DNA of 64,000 nt from Prochlorococcus marinus XMU1404 (lineage in GTDB: Bacteria > Cyanobacteriota > Cyanobacteriia > PCC-6307 > Cyanobiaceae): positions 523,931 through 587,930 of the forward strand of contig NZ_JAAORE010000003.1 of NCBI RefSeq assembly GCF_017696175.1, read 5' to 3'. A program made the translations under genes and the position numbers. Under the pieces are notes generated by a model that did no database searches, was not told where the DNA came from, and saw nothing but the letters and a program-made list of their open reading frames with translations. The stretch's first letter is position 1; each line of letters opens with the position of its first letter. Of this stretch, positions 19,064 through 28,884 are shown piece by piece.

Positions 19064-19216
19064 ATGACAAAGAAAAAAGTTTTCAACTACATAAAAACAC
19101 CCTGTGGACAAGCAAAATATATCAAATTAGAAGCTAACAAAACTTTACTAGGTAAATTTAGACTCTTATGGTTTATCTTGATTGCATCTATAAGAGATTG
19201 GAATATTAAAGATTAA
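19064..19216 (+). CDS. small hypothetical protein, 50 aa
   Basis: An ATG-initiated 50-codon frame, MTKKKVFNYIKTPCG... ending SIRDWNIKD. It has a basic N-terminus and a hydrophobic stretch LLWFILIAS near residues 34-42. It fills what would otherwise be a 272-bp gap and stops 4 bp from the convergent VTT gene, matching the tight spacing of all other convergent junctions here. I know no family for it. Coding status is inferred from this placement. Confidence 0.55.
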   Translation: MTKKKVFNYIKTPCGQAKYIKLEANKTLLGKFRLLWFILIASIRDWNIKD

Positions 19217-19220
19217 ATTC

Positions 19221-19817
19221 TTAGGAGTTTTCAAAATATTCTTTAGAGTATTTAGCTAAAAAATATACAACTAAAGAAGTTGAGACAACCCCAATGATAG
19301 TCATATATAAATTATTTGGTGATTGAACTTTTTTTAACTCTTGGAGACTTTTTGTCAAACTACCTATTGAGCAATACAGAAAAGTTCCTGGAATTATTCC
19401 AATAAGACCAAGAGCAAAATCTCTAAACTTAACATTATTCAAACCATAAAAATAATTAAGAATACTGAAAGGAAATATCGGCGATAATCTCGCTAAAAAA
19501 ATTAATTTAAGTCCGCCTTTTGCTACTACTTTTTCCATAATACTTAATTTTGGATAACGGCTAAAAAGATTTTTTAGCTTTTTTGCAAAAAAACTTTTTG
19601 ATACAAAAAAAGCAACTGATGCTCCTATGGAAGCTGAAATGAAAACAATAATTGATCCTAAATATGAGCCATATAAAAAACCTGATAATAAAGATAACCA
19701 AGAAGCTGGAAGTATTAATACAACAATTAAAATATAAATACAAACAAACGAAAAGATACCAATTCCTGTATTAAAAAAAAACGACAAATTATAAATATTT
19801 TCAAGGAATATATTCAT
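19221..19817 (-). CDS. TVP38/TMEM64 (VTT-domain) membrane protein
   Basis: A 198-aa integral membrane protein with about five hydrophobic spans. It shows the VTT/SNARE-associated signature: PASWLSLLSGFLYGSYLGSI, then ISASIGASVAFFVSKSF, then LARLSPIFPFSILNYFYGL and GLIGIIPGTFLYCSIGS. The transport substrate of such proteins in cyanobacteria is not known. The ATG at 19817 sits 2 bp after the valS stop (TGAGAATG); a TTG at 19823 is also in frame but would overlap valS. Probably cotranscribed with valS. Confidence 0.88.
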   Translation of the reverse strand: MNIFLENIYNLSFFFNTGIGIFSFVCIYILIVVLILPASWLSLLSGFLYGSYLGSIIVFISASIGASVAFFVSKSFFAKKLKNLFSRYPKLSIMEKVVAKGGLKLIFLARLSPIFPFSILNYFYGLNNVKFRDFALGLIGIIPGTFLYCSIGSLTKSLQELKKVQSPNNLYMTIIGVVSTSLVVYFLAKYSKEYFENS

Positions 19818-19819
19818 TC

Positions 19820-22576
19820 TCAACTCAAAAGTTCGAGTTTTTTAGTAATTCTATCCATTTGTACCGAACCTTCTTTTAATTTACATCTGCATTCCTCAAC
19901 AATATCTTTTGGAGCCTTATCAACGAAATTTTTATTAGATAATCTCATATTTAAATTGTCTAATTCAATAGTCACCTTTTTTAAATCCTTGTTTAACCTT
20001 TCTTTTAATGCATCTATATTTACAAAATCCTGAAATGGTAAATAAACCTCTAAATCACTAATTATCCCAGAAAAAGATTTAGCAAACTCTTTTTTATCAA
20101 CAGCATTAGTTTTAAAAATAAATACTTCAGAAGATTTGGTTAAGGTTTGAATATCATCAACTAAATTTTTTAAAAAATCAATCAATTCATCACTATCTGA
20201 AATTAAGTAAACAGGAACTTTTTCTGATGGCTTGAGGCCTAATTCAGCTCTCAAATTTCTAATCAATCTAATAATTTCAAAGAGTTGCTGAAAGGAATTA
20301 TCAAGCTTATTATCAACAAATTTATTTTCTTGAGTTGGCCATCTTTGAAGAGATAATAATTCTTTATCTGGTTTAAGTTGCAGTACATGCCAAAGTTCTT
20401 CAGTAATGTGCGGCATAAAAGGATGAATCATCACCAAAATATCATTGAGCACTTTTATTAAAACCTTCTCAGATATTTTTCTATTTTTAGTCTCTTTATT
20501 ATTAAACCTTTGTTTAGCAAATTCTACATACCAGTCACAAAAATCATTCCATGTAAATTCATATAGTAATTTCGCAGATTCTCCCAATTTATATTCTTTC
20601 AACAAAGCAGCGACTTTTATATTTACCTGATTCAATTTCGATAAAATCCACTTATCACATAACTCTAAAGAATTTTCATCACTCTCATTAAGCGAATAAT
20701 TATTGTTAGAAGTTTTATTAATTAAAACAAATTTAGTTGCATTCCATAATTTATTCGCAAAATTTCTTGAAGCTTCAACAGTTGAAGATGTATCTTTTTT
20801 CCTATCAAAATCAAGCCGAATATCTTGTCCTGCGCCTGCAACTTCTCGAATTAAAGCGAATCGTAGAGCATCAGAACCATATTTATCAATTAATAGTATT
20901 GGATCAATACCATTACCTGAACTTTTACTCATTTTTTTATTGTTTTCATCTCGAACTAGACCATGAATATAAACATCCTTAAAAGGAATATTATTCGTAA
21001 AAGTATTCCCCATCATTGTCATTCTGGCCACCCAAAAGAAAATAATATCGAAACCAGTAACAAGAACATTATTTGGATACCATTTTTTAAAATCCGCATC
21101 ATTTGTATTTGGCCAACCAAGAGTTGAGAAAGGCCATAAACCACTTGAAAACCATGTATCCAAAACATCTTTATCACGAACCAATTTAATATTTAATCCA
21201 AATTTTTTATTAGCTTCGATTAAGGCATCTTCTTCATTTCTTGCAACGATATATGGAGTATTTTGTTCTATTGAGTCTTGAGAGTCATCTAAAACATACC
21301 ATGCTGGTATTTGGTGCCCCCACCACAATTGCCGACTGATACACCAATCATTAATATTCTCTAACCAATCCTTATAAACTTTCTCCCAACGTGGAGGAAT
21401 AAACGATGGTTTTTTAGAATCAATTTCGTTAAGACATCCTTGTGATATATCATCCATTTTCAAAAACCATTGAGTTGACAATAAAGGTTCAATTGGCACT
21501 TTACCTCTATCAGAAAAAGGAACAGTATGTTTATAATCCTCTATCTTTGTCAAAAGGCCTAAGTTATCCAATTCTTTGATAATTTTCTTTCTAGCCTCAT
21601 ATCTATCTAAATTTTGAAAAATACCTGCATTAATATTTAAAGTTCCATCTTTATTCATTACATTAATCTGTTTTAAGTTATGCCTTTTTCCTATTGCAAA
21701 ATCATTTGGATCATGGGCTGGAGTAACCTTCACACAACCCGTACCAAAATCTTTATCAACATGTGAATCAGCGATAATAGGTATTTCTCTATCAACGAAA
21801 GGGACTTTTACTTTGACACCAATAAATTCTTTATATCTATCATCATCAGGATTAACTGCCACTGCAGTATCACCCAAAAGAGTTTCTGGTCTTGTTGTTG
21901 CAACTTCTAAGTACTTATCTAACAGTTGACCACTTTCAGAAATTAAAGGGTATTTAAAATGCCATAAATGACCATTTACTTCTTGCATTTCAACCTCAAG
22001 ATCACTTACTGCAGATTGAGATTCAGGGCACCAATTAACCAAATATTCGCCTCTATAAATTAAGTTCCTTTTATAGAGAATATTAAAAGCCTCTATAACT
22101 GCTTCATTTAATTTTTGATCAAGAGTAAATCTTTCTCTAGTCCAGTCAACTGAATATCCTATCCTTTTTAATTGAGAAACTATTCTTCCACCACTTTGTT
22201 CTTTCCAGTTCCATGCTCTTTTAAGAAATTCATCTCTTCCAATATCCTCGCTTGTTTTGCCTTCACTTCTTAATTGCTTTTCGAGAATAGTTTGAACAGC
22301 TATTGAAGCATGATCAGTTCCTGGTAAACACAAAACATTCTTACCCAAAAGTCTTTGAAAACGTACTACAACATCTATCAAAGCCGTATTAAATGCATGC
22401 CCCATATGCAAAGATCCAGTTACATTTGGTGGCGGAATAACAACACAAAAAGGCTCACCTTCATCCTCAGGGTTTGGACTAAACGCCTTTAGACTTTCCC
22501 ATTTTTCTTGCCACTTTTTCTCTACTTCAAAAGGTGAATAATTCTCTAAAGATAATTGATCATTCATCTCTGTCAT
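19820..22576 (-). CDS. valS: valyl-tRNA synthetase
   Basis: Charges tRNA-Val. About 918 aa from the ATG at 22576; a TTG two codons earlier (22582) and an ATG at 22567 are alternatives. Class Ia features are present: the HIGH-type PPNVTGSLHMGHAF near the N-terminus, the CP1 editing domain (LEVATTRPETLLGDTAVAV), WFSSGLWPFSTLGWP, KKMSKSSGNGIDP, an anticodon-binding domain (FCDWYVEFAKQRF), and a C-terminal Val-type coiled coil from about residue 855 to the end. Its cognate tRNA-Val(TAC) lies about 450 bp upstream on the same strand. Confidence 0.98.
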   Translation of the reverse strand: MTEMNDQLSLENYSPFEVEKKWQEKWESLKAFSPNPEDEGEPFCVVIPPPNVTGSLHMGHAFNTALIDVVVRFQRLLGKNVLCLPGTDHASIAVQTILEKQLRSEGKTSEDIGRDEFLKRAWNWKEQSGGRIVSQLKRIGYSVDWTRERFTLDQKLNEAVIEAFNILYKRNLIYRGEYLVNWCPESQSAVSDLEVEMQEVNGHLWHFKYPLISESGQLLDKYLEVATTRPETLLGDTAVAVNPDDDRYKEFIGVKVKVPFVDREIPIIADSHVDKDFGTGCVKVTPAHDPNDFAIGKRHNLKQINVMNKDGTLNINAGIFQNLDRYEARKKIIKELDNLGLLTKIEDYKHTVPFSDRGKVPIEPLLSTQWFLKMDDISQGCLNEIDSKKPSFIPPRWEKVYKDWLENINDWCISRQLWWGHQIPAWYVLDDSQDSIEQNTPYIVARNEEDALIEANKKFGLNIKLVRDKDVLDTWFSSGLWPFSTLGWPNTNDADFKKWYPNNVLVTGFDIIFFWVARMTMMGNTFTNNIPFKDVYIHGLVRDENNKKMSKSSGNGIDPILLIDKYGSDALRFALIREVAGAGQDIRLDFDRKKDTSSTVEASRNFANKLWNATKFVLINKTSNNNYSLNESDENSLELCDKWILSKLNQVNIKVAALLKEYKLGESAKLLYEFTWNDFCDWYVEFAKQRFNNKETKNRKISEKVLIKVLNDILVMIHPFMPHITEELWHVLQLKPDKELLSLQRWPTQENKFVDNKLDNSFQQLFEIIRLIRNLRAELGLKPSEKVPVYLISDSDELIDFLKNLVDDIQTLTKSSEVFIFKTNAVDKKEFAKSFSGIISDLEVYLPFQDFVNIDALKERLNKDLKKVTIELDNLNMRLSNKNFVDKAPKDIVEECRCKLKEGSVQMDRITKKLELLS

Positions 22577-22592
22577 GTGCAAATTTTATTTC

Positions 22593-22611
22593 AATAAACT
22601 TTTTGTTTATT
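22593..22611 (-). other. AT-rich hairpin in the valS leader
   Basis: Perfect 7-bp inverted repeat AATAAAC (22593-22599) and GTTTATT (22605-22611) with a 5-nt loop. It lies between the IscA-like gene and the valS start, 17 bp from the latter. On the minus strand it is not followed by a T run, so it is either a weak terminator for the upstream gene or a leader structure. All but one pair per arm are A-T, so stability is low. Confidence 0.35.
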
Positions 22612-22673
22612 TTATCTTGAGAGCAGCCAATTAATGAAAATAATATTAGTTTGCAAAAAAAGACACATCCATT

Positions 22674-23015
22674 CTACAAAATTTTGAAGCCAGAACCACA
22701 GAAAAAAAGTTTTGCATTTTTTGGTGTTGAAATAAGAAATCCACAACCGCTCAAATCACCGTAATAATCTAATTTTAAATCTTTCAGTAAATTAAACTTT
22801 TTTACATCCGCGTATAAAGTTACTCCTTCAGTTCTTGAAATAGGGGATCCATTACATGTACCTGGCCTTAATTTAATATGCATGCATCCTTCGGAACAAT
22901 TTTTATCCTCTACCAAATCAATCGACATTTCTACTGGAGAACCATCAAAAGAAGCTTGCCTAGATAGTTCTGAAGCACCGATTTGACTGATTGAAAGATT
23001 AACCATCTCAGTCAT
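22674..23015 (-). CDS. IscA/HesB-like protein with altered cysteines
   Basis: A protein of 110-113 aa resembling A-type Fe-S carriers. A longer reading from 23060 would run into the tRNA-Val gene, so the ATG at 23015 or 23006 is the likely start. The C-terminal half (GVTLYADVKKFNLLKDLKLDY, then CGFLISTPKNAKL) follows the IscA pattern and ends FFCGSGFKIL where IscA has CGCGxSF. Thus one of the paired C-terminal cysteines is missing. Other cysteines occur at 37, 41, 51 and 88, counted from 23006. It may be a diverged, non-classical member. I am moderately sure of the fold and unsure of the function. Confidence 0.6.
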   Translation of the reverse strand: MTEMVNLSISQIGASELSRQASFDGSPVEMSIDLVEDKNCSEGCMHIKLRPGTCNGSPISRTEGVTLYADVKKFNLLKDLKLDYYGDLSGCGFLISTPKNAKLFFCGSGFKIL

Positions 23016-23030
23016 TAGAAAAATAATAAA

Positions 23031-23102
<72 letters not shown>

Positions 23103-23200
23103 TTATAATAAATCATTCTAATAGATGAAGATGAAATATTTATACTAAATATTTAAATATTTCATTATTGAGGCAAAATTGAATTAATAAAATACATCCT

Positions 23201-24046
23201 ATGTCATCAAACGATAGATATAAGTTGCAAACAAATTCCAATTTAGAGACTATAGAGAGCTTTAAAATTTTAATATCTATTATCAAATCGTTAAAAGATA
23301 AAACTTGGGGATGCCCATGGCAGAAAGTACAGTCTCATAAATCGTTGATCCCATTTTTACATGAAGAAAGTAGTGAATTTATAGATGCTATATATAACAA
23401 AAAGGCGGATAACATTTGTGAAGAGTTAGGAGATCTATTATTACAAGTAATGCTTCATGCTGAAATTGGTTACGAAAAAAAAGAATTTGAACTAAATGAT
23501 GTTATAAAAAATCTAAACAAGAAAATTATTAATAGACATCCATATATTTTCAATAAAAAAGAAAAAGTATCTCTAGAAAAATCGCAAGAGATTTGGGAAA
23601 ATATTAAAAATTCAGAAAAAGAAGCCCCTCATATGGAATCATCAATTAGTAAAAATTTAAATTTGAAAATAAAAAATTTACCGCCAACGGTTGGAACAGA
23701 TAAAATCACAAATGTAGTTAAAGAATATGGTTTTAAATGGGAAAGTACAGATCAGATTTTTGAAAAGTTAGAAGAAGAGATTAATGAATTAAAAGAAGCA
23801 ATTAAAAGTAAAAATGATTCAGACATAAAAAATGAATTTGGGGATATTTACTTTACCCTTCTTAATCTTTCAAACTTTTTAAAGATAAATCCTGAATCAG
23901 CTCTTCAAAAAACTAATAAAAAATTTTTAGACAGATTTTCAATAATTGAACATCATGCAGGAGATAATATTAAAAAACAAACGTCTAAAGATTTTCAAAG
24001 GCTATGGCAAATAGCCAAGCAAAAACTTAAAAGAAAAAATTCTTAA
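23201..24046 (+). CDS. mazG: nucleoside triphosphate pyrophosphohydrolase MazG
   Basis: Hydrolyses NTPs or dNTPs to monophosphates and pyrophosphate, as housecleaning or to lower stress nucleotides. The 281-aa protein has two MazG-type helical regions. The first carries the Mg-binding pair E55ExxE59 and E75xxD78 within WGCPWQKVQSHKSL...EELGDLLLQVMLHAEI. The second, from about residue 180, carries EEINELKEAI and EFGDIYFTLLNLSNF. The extended GCPWD-like start identifies the full-length bacterial MazG. It is the first gene of a long plus-strand run and precedes speE by 7 bp. Confidence 0.95.
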   Translation: MSSNDRYKLQTNSNLETIESFKILISIIKSLKDKTWGCPWQKVQSHKSLIPFLHEESSEFIDAIYNKKADNICEELGDLLLQVMLHAEIGYEKKEFELNDVIKNLNKKIINRHPYIFNKKEKVSLEKSQEIWENIKNSEKEAPHMESSISKNLNLKIKNLPPTVGTDKITNVVKEYGFKWESTDQIFEKLEEEINELKEAIKSKNDSDIKNEFGDIYFTLLNLSNFLKINPESALQKTNKKFLDRFSIIEHHAGDNIKKQTSKDFQRLWQIAKQKLKRKNS

Positions 24047-24053
24047 AAAGCAA

Positions 24054-24905
24054 ATGACTCATATTTCAAAATGGATAGATGAATATCATCAAGGCTCAAG
24101 ATTCGGCTTAAATGGAGAAATTTTAATTAAACAAAAATCAAAATATCAAGAAATTCTTGTTATAGAAAATGAATATTATGGCAGAGCTTTAATGCTAGAT
24201 GGCTGTTGGATGACATCATTAAAAGACGAGAAATATTATCATGAGTGTCTTGTGCATCCTGCATTAAGCAGCATTGACGAAAAATCTAATGTGTTAATTA
24301 TTGGTGGAGGAGACGGTGGTACTGCAAGAGAATGCGTTAAATACTCTCAAATATCAAAAATTGATCTAGTAGAGATTGATGAAGAGGTAATGAAAATATC
24401 TAAAAAATTTTTAAAAGAAATTGGAGGCGAAGCATGGAATGACAAAAGATTAAAGATTCATATTGATGATGGTTTCAAATGGGTAAAAAAAACAAGAGAT
24501 AATTTTTACGACGTCATATTTATAGATTGCTCAGATCCCTCAGAATTTTCAAATTCATTATTTTCAGATTCGTTTTATAGAGAATGCAAAAGAATTCTTA
24601 CAAAAAATGGTATTTTAGCAACCCAAAGCGAATCACCTGAATCCTTCAAAAATATTCACATAAGTATTTTGAAAACCCTGAAAAAAATCTTTAGAGTCTC
24701 TGAAACTATGTATTCTTTTGTACCTATATATCCAAGCGGTATTTGGAGTTGGACATTCGCTTCTGAAAAAGTTCTAAATTTATCAAACCAAAATTCTAAT
24801 GAGGCCCTAAAAATAGAAAAAGGTTGTGAAATTTGGAATTTAAATTTTCAAGATGCAGCATTCAAAATGATGCCAAATAAAATTGTAAAAGAACTCAATT
24901 CATAG
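24054..24905 (+). CDS. speE: spermidine synthase
   Basis: Transfers aminopropyl from decarboxylated SAM to putrescine. The 283-aa protein has the Rossmann SAM motif IIGGGDGGTARECVKY (GGGDGGT at 84-90), LVEIDEEVM, IHIDDGFKWV and the substrate-site segment IDCSDPSEFSNSLFS. The N-terminal beta domain includes YQEILVIENEYYGRALMLDG and DEKYYHECLVHP. One base separates its stop from the speB start, so it is translationally coupled with agmatinase, which supplies putrescine. Confidence 0.95.
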   Translation: MTHISKWIDEYHQGSRFGLNGEILIKQKSKYQEILVIENEYYGRALMLDGCWMTSLKDEKYYHECLVHPALSSIDEKSNVLIIGGGDGGTARECVKYSQISKIDLVEIDEEVMKISKKFLKEIGGEAWNDKRLKIHIDDGFKWVKKTRDNFYDVIFIDCSDPSEFSNSLFSDSFYRECKRILTKNGILATQSESPESFKNIHISILKTLKKIFRVSETMYSFVPIYPSGIWSWTFASEKVLNLSNQNSNEALKIEKGCEIWNLNFQDAAFKMMPNKIVKELNS

Positions 24906-24906
24906 A

Positions 24907-25788
24907 ATGATAAAAAATTTATTTGATAACGAAAATGCGATTTTTATGGGAGCAAAAAGAAGTCCTGATGATTGCGCAATTGGTATATTTGGAGTTAATT
25001 ATGATGGGACATGCTCTTTCAAACCAGGAGCAAGATTTGGTCCTGAAGCTATAAGACAAGTGAGTTCTTGTTTAGAAACATATTGTCCAAAACTAAATAA
25101 AGACTTAGAGGATATTATGTATGTTGATTTTGGGTCAATACTAATTGATAAAAATGACTCAAAGTCAGTTATTGAATCAGTCAAATCAGCAACAAATTAT
25201 TTAATTAGTAAACGCCTTAGTCCTATTATGATTGGAGGCGAACACTCTATTACGAGAGGTGCTATTGAAGCATTAGTAAAAAAATATCCAGATTTGATAT
25301 TGGTTCAACTTGATGCTCATGCAGATTTAAGAGAATCATATATAGGAAATCAACATAGTCATGCTTGTACTATGAAAAGATGCTTAGAAGTGCTACCTGA
25401 AAAGAAAATTTTGCAAGTAGGAATTAGAAGTGGGACTAAGGAAGAATTTGAAATTATGCATAACAACAACCAATTTGTTAACTTTTGTCCTGGCGGAAAT
25501 GCACATGAATTAAAACAAGCTCTTCTACCATGCGCTAAGTCTCCAATCTATTTAACAATAGATTTAGATTGGTTTGATCCTAGTTTATTAGCAGGGACAG
25601 GAACTCCAGAACCGGGAGGATTTTTTTGGAATGATTTTGAAGAAATACTGAAAACTTTAAAAGACTTTAGAATTGTAGCTTCAGATATTGTGGAATTATC
25701 TCCAGAAATTGATCAAAGCGGAGTGAGTAGCATAGTTGCAGCCAAAGTACTTAGAAGCTTAATTTTGTCATTAGAAAATATGCAATAA
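24907..25788 (+). CDS. speB: agmatinase (ureohydrolase family)
   Basis: Converts agmatine to putrescine and urea. The 293-aa protein has all the arginase-family dimanganese ligands: H113 in GGEHSIT, D136xH138xD140 in LDAHADL, and D219xD221 in IDLDWFD, plus H150-S-H152 near the substrate site. Context with speE favours agmatinase over arginase or guanidinobutyrase. The pair implies the arginine-agmatine-putrescine-spermidine route. It is followed 56 bp later by gcvT. Confidence 0.92.
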   Translation: MIKNLFDNENAIFMGAKRSPDDCAIGIFGVNYDGTCSFKPGARFGPEAIRQVSSCLETYCPKLNKDLEDIMYVDFGSILIDKNDSKSVIESVKSATNYLISKRLSPIMIGGEHSITRGAIEALVKKYPDLILVQLDAHADLRESYIGNQHSHACTMKRCLEVLPEKKILQVGIRSGTKEEFEIMHNNNQFVNFCPGGNAHELKQALLPCAKSPIYLTIDLDWFDPSLLAGTGTPEPGGFFWNDFEEILKTLKDFRIVASDIVELSPEIDQSGVSSIVAAKVLRSLILSLENMQ

Positions 25789-25844
25789 AAAATTTCTAAA
25801 CTACAGTGTAAAAGTAAAAATACTAAATACAAACTAAATATTTC

Positions 25845-26957
25845 ATGGATTTGCTAAAAAGTCCTCTTTATTCAAAATATGTTGAATCAAATGCAAAATT
25901 AGTGAATTTTGCAGGTTGGGAAATGCCCATATCATTTTCAGGATTAATTAAAGAGCATGAATCAGTTAGATCTTCAGCAGGATTATTTGATATTTCTCAC
26001 ATGGGTGTGATATCTGTTAAGGGAATCAATCCAAAGGATTATATTCAAAAACTTTTTCCTACTAATTTATACTCCTTTTCTGAAGGTCAGGGGCTTTATA
26101 CAATAATGCTCAATGATAAAGGAGGAATAATAGATGACTTAATAATTTATGACCTTGGTATACAAGAAAATGACATATCAGAATTATTGTTAATAGTTAA
26201 TGCAAGTAGATATGAAGAAGATTTTCAGTGGATAAAAAATAATTTAAATAAATATGAAATTTCGATAACAAATTTTAAAAAAGACAAAGTACTTTTAGCA
26301 CTACAGGGAAAAAACTCATTCGATTTATTTGAAGAATGGATTGATTCTTCGATCTCACATATCCCTAACTTTGGATGCGAATATAAAATTTTTGAACATA
26401 TTTCGCCTAAAGAAAAAATTTTCTTTTCAAAGACAGGATATACAGGGGAAAATGGTCTGGAAATACTTTTATCTAAAAAAGCAGCAATTAATTTATGGGA
26501 TTTCTCAATTTCCAAAGATGTTGCACCTTGTGGTTTAGGGGCTAGAGATACTCTTAGACTTGAAGCAGGCATGCATCTTTATGGTCAAGACATAAATGAA
26601 GAAACTTCTCCATATGAAGCAGGTTTAGGCTGGCTCGTACATCTAGAAAATAATCACGAATTCTTTGGAAGAAGATTTCTTGAAGAACAGTCAAGATTAG
26701 GTATTCAAAAAAAGTTAGTTGGTCTCTCTATAGAGGGTAAGGCAATAGGAAGAAAAGGTTGCGCAGTTCTTAAAGGTGAAGACAATATTGGGAGTATAAC
26801 AAGCGGCAGTTGGTCTCCGACTAAACAAAAAGCTATAGCTTTTGCATACATTAATACTACGCATGCCTTAATAAATAATGAAGTTCAAATATTAATAAGA
26901 GGCAAAAAATTCAAAGGGGTTATAACAAAAAGAGCGTTTTATAAAAAAAATTATTAA
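25845..26957 (+). CDS. gcvT: glycine cleavage system T protein (aminomethyltransferase)
   Basis: Releases ammonia from aminomethyl-lipoyl-GcvH and gives methylene-tetrahydrofolate. The 370-aa protein shows GcvT landmarks: [79 protein letters not shown] and the C-terminal TSGSWSPT. It is 18 kb away from gcvP-gcvH and on the opposite strand, between speB and aspS. The 56 bp upstream show no convincing glycine riboswitch. Confidence 0.97.
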   Translation: MDLLKSPLYSKYVESNAKLVNFAGWEMPISFSGLIKEHESVRSSAGLFDISHMGVISVKGINPKDYIQKLFPTNLYSFSEGQGLYTIMLNDKGGIIDDLIIYDLGIQENDISELLLIVNASRYEEDFQWIKNNLNKYEISITNFKKDKVLLALQGKNSFDLFEEWIDSSISHIPNFGCEYKIFEHISPKEKIFFSKTGYTGENGLEILLSKKAAINLWDFSISKDVAPCGLGARDTLRLEAGMHLYGQDINEETSPYEAGLGWLVHLENNHEFFGRRFLEEQSRLGIQKKLVGLSIEGKAIGRKGCAVLKGEDNIGSITSGSWSPTKQKAIAFAYINTTHALINNEVQILIRGKKFKGVITKRAFYKKNY

Positions 26958-27012
26958 CTAAATTTACCCTTAAAGAATTATTATAAGTTATTGATAAATA
27001 AATCATACTTAG

Positions 27013-28809
27013 ATGAGAAACAAAATTTGCAAAGAACTCAATAATACAGATATTGGTAAATTAGTTAATTTATGCGGATGGGTAGATAGAAGAAGAGATC
27101 ATGGTGGTGTAATTTTTATTGATTTAAGAGACCATAGTGGATTCCTACAAATAACAATTAACCCCGATGATGGTGCAGATCTATTTAAACAGGCAGAAAC
27201 TCTAAGAAATGAGACAGTAATAATGGTTAGCGGAATTATTAATGAAAGGCCCAAAGATTCCATAAATACAAATTTAATTACTGGAGAGTTAGAGCTTAAG
27301 GTTAAAGATTTGCAAATTCTCAACCAAATTAAAAAAAACTTACCTTTTCCAGTGTCTATACATGATTATGAAAATACAAAAGAGGAACTCAGATTAAAAT
27401 ATAGATACCTCGATTTAAGAAGGGGAAAATTACTAGAAAATTTAAAAACAAGACATAAGATTATTAAAGTGGCTAGAGAATTTCTTGATAATTTTGGATT
27501 TACAGAAGTAGAGACCCCATTACTTACAAAGTCAACTCCAGAGGGCGCTCGCGATTTTCTTGTTCCTGCACGTCTTTCAAATGGAGAATTTTTTGCTTTA
27601 CCTCAATCCCCACAACTATTTAAACAACTTTTAATGGTTGGAGGCCTGGAAAAGTATTACCAAATCGCAAAATGTTTCCGTGATGAAGACTTAAGGGCAG
27701 ATAGACAGCCAGAGTTTACTCAATTAGATATTGAGATGAGCTTTATTAGTGAAGAAGAAATAATTTCTTTTAATGAAAGTCTCATAAAAAAAATATGGAA
27801 AGAAGTGTTAAATATTAATTTTAATAATGCTTTTCCAAGAATGTCATGGCAGGCAGCAATGGATAATTACGGCACTGATAGGCCAGATACTAGATATCAA
27901 ATGTTATTAAAAGATTTAGGAGGAGTATTAGGTGATATTGGATTTAATATTTTCACCAAGGCAATTAAGTCTGGAGGCTACATAAAATCCATAACAGTCA
28001 AAGGAGGTAATACAAGTATTAGCAACGTAAGAATTAAACCAGGAGGTGACATCTTCCAAGTAGCTCAAGATGCTGGAGCTGGTGGTTTGGCCTTTATAAG
28101 GGTCAAAGGAGATGAGCTTGAGACTATTGGGGCAATTAAAAATAATTTAAGTGAAGAGCACATAGCTGATATTTTAAAAATCACAGAAGCAAAAGATGGA
28201 GACTTAATCCTCTTAGGAGCTGGAGATAAACAAATTGTCAATCAGTCATTAGATAGGGTTAGACAATATATCGCAAAAGACTTAAATCTCATTGATAAAA
28301 GTAAATGGAATTTCTTATGGGTAACTGACTTCCCGATGTTTGAGAGAAATGAAGAGGAAAATAGATATGAAGCTTTACATCATCCTTTTTGTTCTCCAAA
28401 AAATATAAAATCTAAAGATTCTGAAAACTTGAAAAAAGAAATTGAGAGCTCTACAGCAAATGCTTATGACTTAGTTCTTAATGGATTGGAGTTAGGAGGT
28501 GGCTCTTTACGTATTCATGAAGCGAACTTACAAAGAGAGGTTTTGAAAACGGTAGGACTTACTGATAAAGAGATTGATGAAAAATTTGGATTTTTAATAG
28601 AAGCCTTAGAAATGGGTGCTCCACCTCATGGTGGAATAGCTTTTGGATTGGATCGTATTACCATGCTGATCATTGGTGCAGATTCAATCAGAGAAACCAT
28701 TGCTTTTCCAAAAAATCAACAAGCAAAATGTCTTCTCACAAATGCACCTTCAAATGTCTCTGAATCACAATTAAAAGAATTAGATATTGAAATAACAATT
28801 GATGAATAA
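27013..28809 (+). CDS. aspS: aspartyl-tRNA synthetase
   Basis: Class IIb synthetase charging tRNA-Asp, 598 aa, the long bacterial type with a GAD insertion domain. It has an N-terminal OB anticodon-binding fold ([27 protein letters not shown]), motif 1 around [22 protein letters not shown], motif 2 [18 protein letters not shown] and motif 3 [14 protein letters not shown]. Whether it also charges tRNA-Asn cannot be told from these motifs. It is followed 75 bp later by pyrG. Confidence 0.98.
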   Translation: MRNKICKELNNTDIGKLVNLCGWVDRRRDHGGVIFIDLRDHSGFLQITINPDDGADLFKQAETLRNETVIMVSGIINERPKDSINTNLITGELELKVKDLQILNQIKKNLPFPVSIHDYENTKEELRLKYRYLDLRRGKLLENLKTRHKIIKVAREFLDNFGFTEVETPLLTKSTPEGARDFLVPARLSNGEFFALPQSPQLFKQLLMVGGLEKYYQIAKCFRDEDLRADRQPEFTQLDIEMSFISEEEIISFNESLIKKIWKEVLNINFNNAFPRMSWQAAMDNYGTDRPDTRYQMLLKDLGGVLGDIGFNIFTKAIKSGGYIKSITVKGGNTSISNVRIKPGGDIFQVAQDAGAGGLAFIRVKGDELETIGAIKNNLSEEHIADILKITEAKDGDLILLGAGDKQIVNQSLDRVRQYIAKDLNLIDKSKWNFLWVTDFPMFERNEEENRYEALHHPFCSPKNIKSKDSENLKKEIESSTANAYDLVLNGLELGGGSLRIHEANLQREVLKTVGLTDKEIDEKFGFLIEALEMGAPPHGGIAFGLDRITMLIIGADSIRETIAFPKNQQAKCLLTNAPSNVSESQLKELDIEITIDE

Positions 28810-28855
28810 GAATATATATGGATGTTCTAAAAGTTTTTTGTTTAAATAAAATATA

Positions 28856-28861
28856 AGGAGG
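28856..28861 (+). promoter_or_regulatory. consensus AGGAGG far upstream of pyrG
   Basis: A perfect Shine-Dalgarno core, AGGAGG, lies 23 nt before the pyrG ATG, too far to act as an ordinary ribosome site. A tiny GTG-CTT-AAT-TAA frame (28864-28875) starts 2 nt after it. Such consensus sites are rare in this window. Its role is unclear. Confidence 0.4.
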
Positions 28862-28884
28862 CTGTGCTTAATTAAAAATATTTA

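Noticed and set aside
25789..25844. Glycine riboswitch before gcvT
   Set aside because: Only 56 bp of AT-rich sequence, with no paired aptamer-like stems.
26225..26572. 115-aa minus-strand frame inside gcvT
   Set aside because: Antisense shadow of gcvT conserved segments; no promoter or ribosome site.
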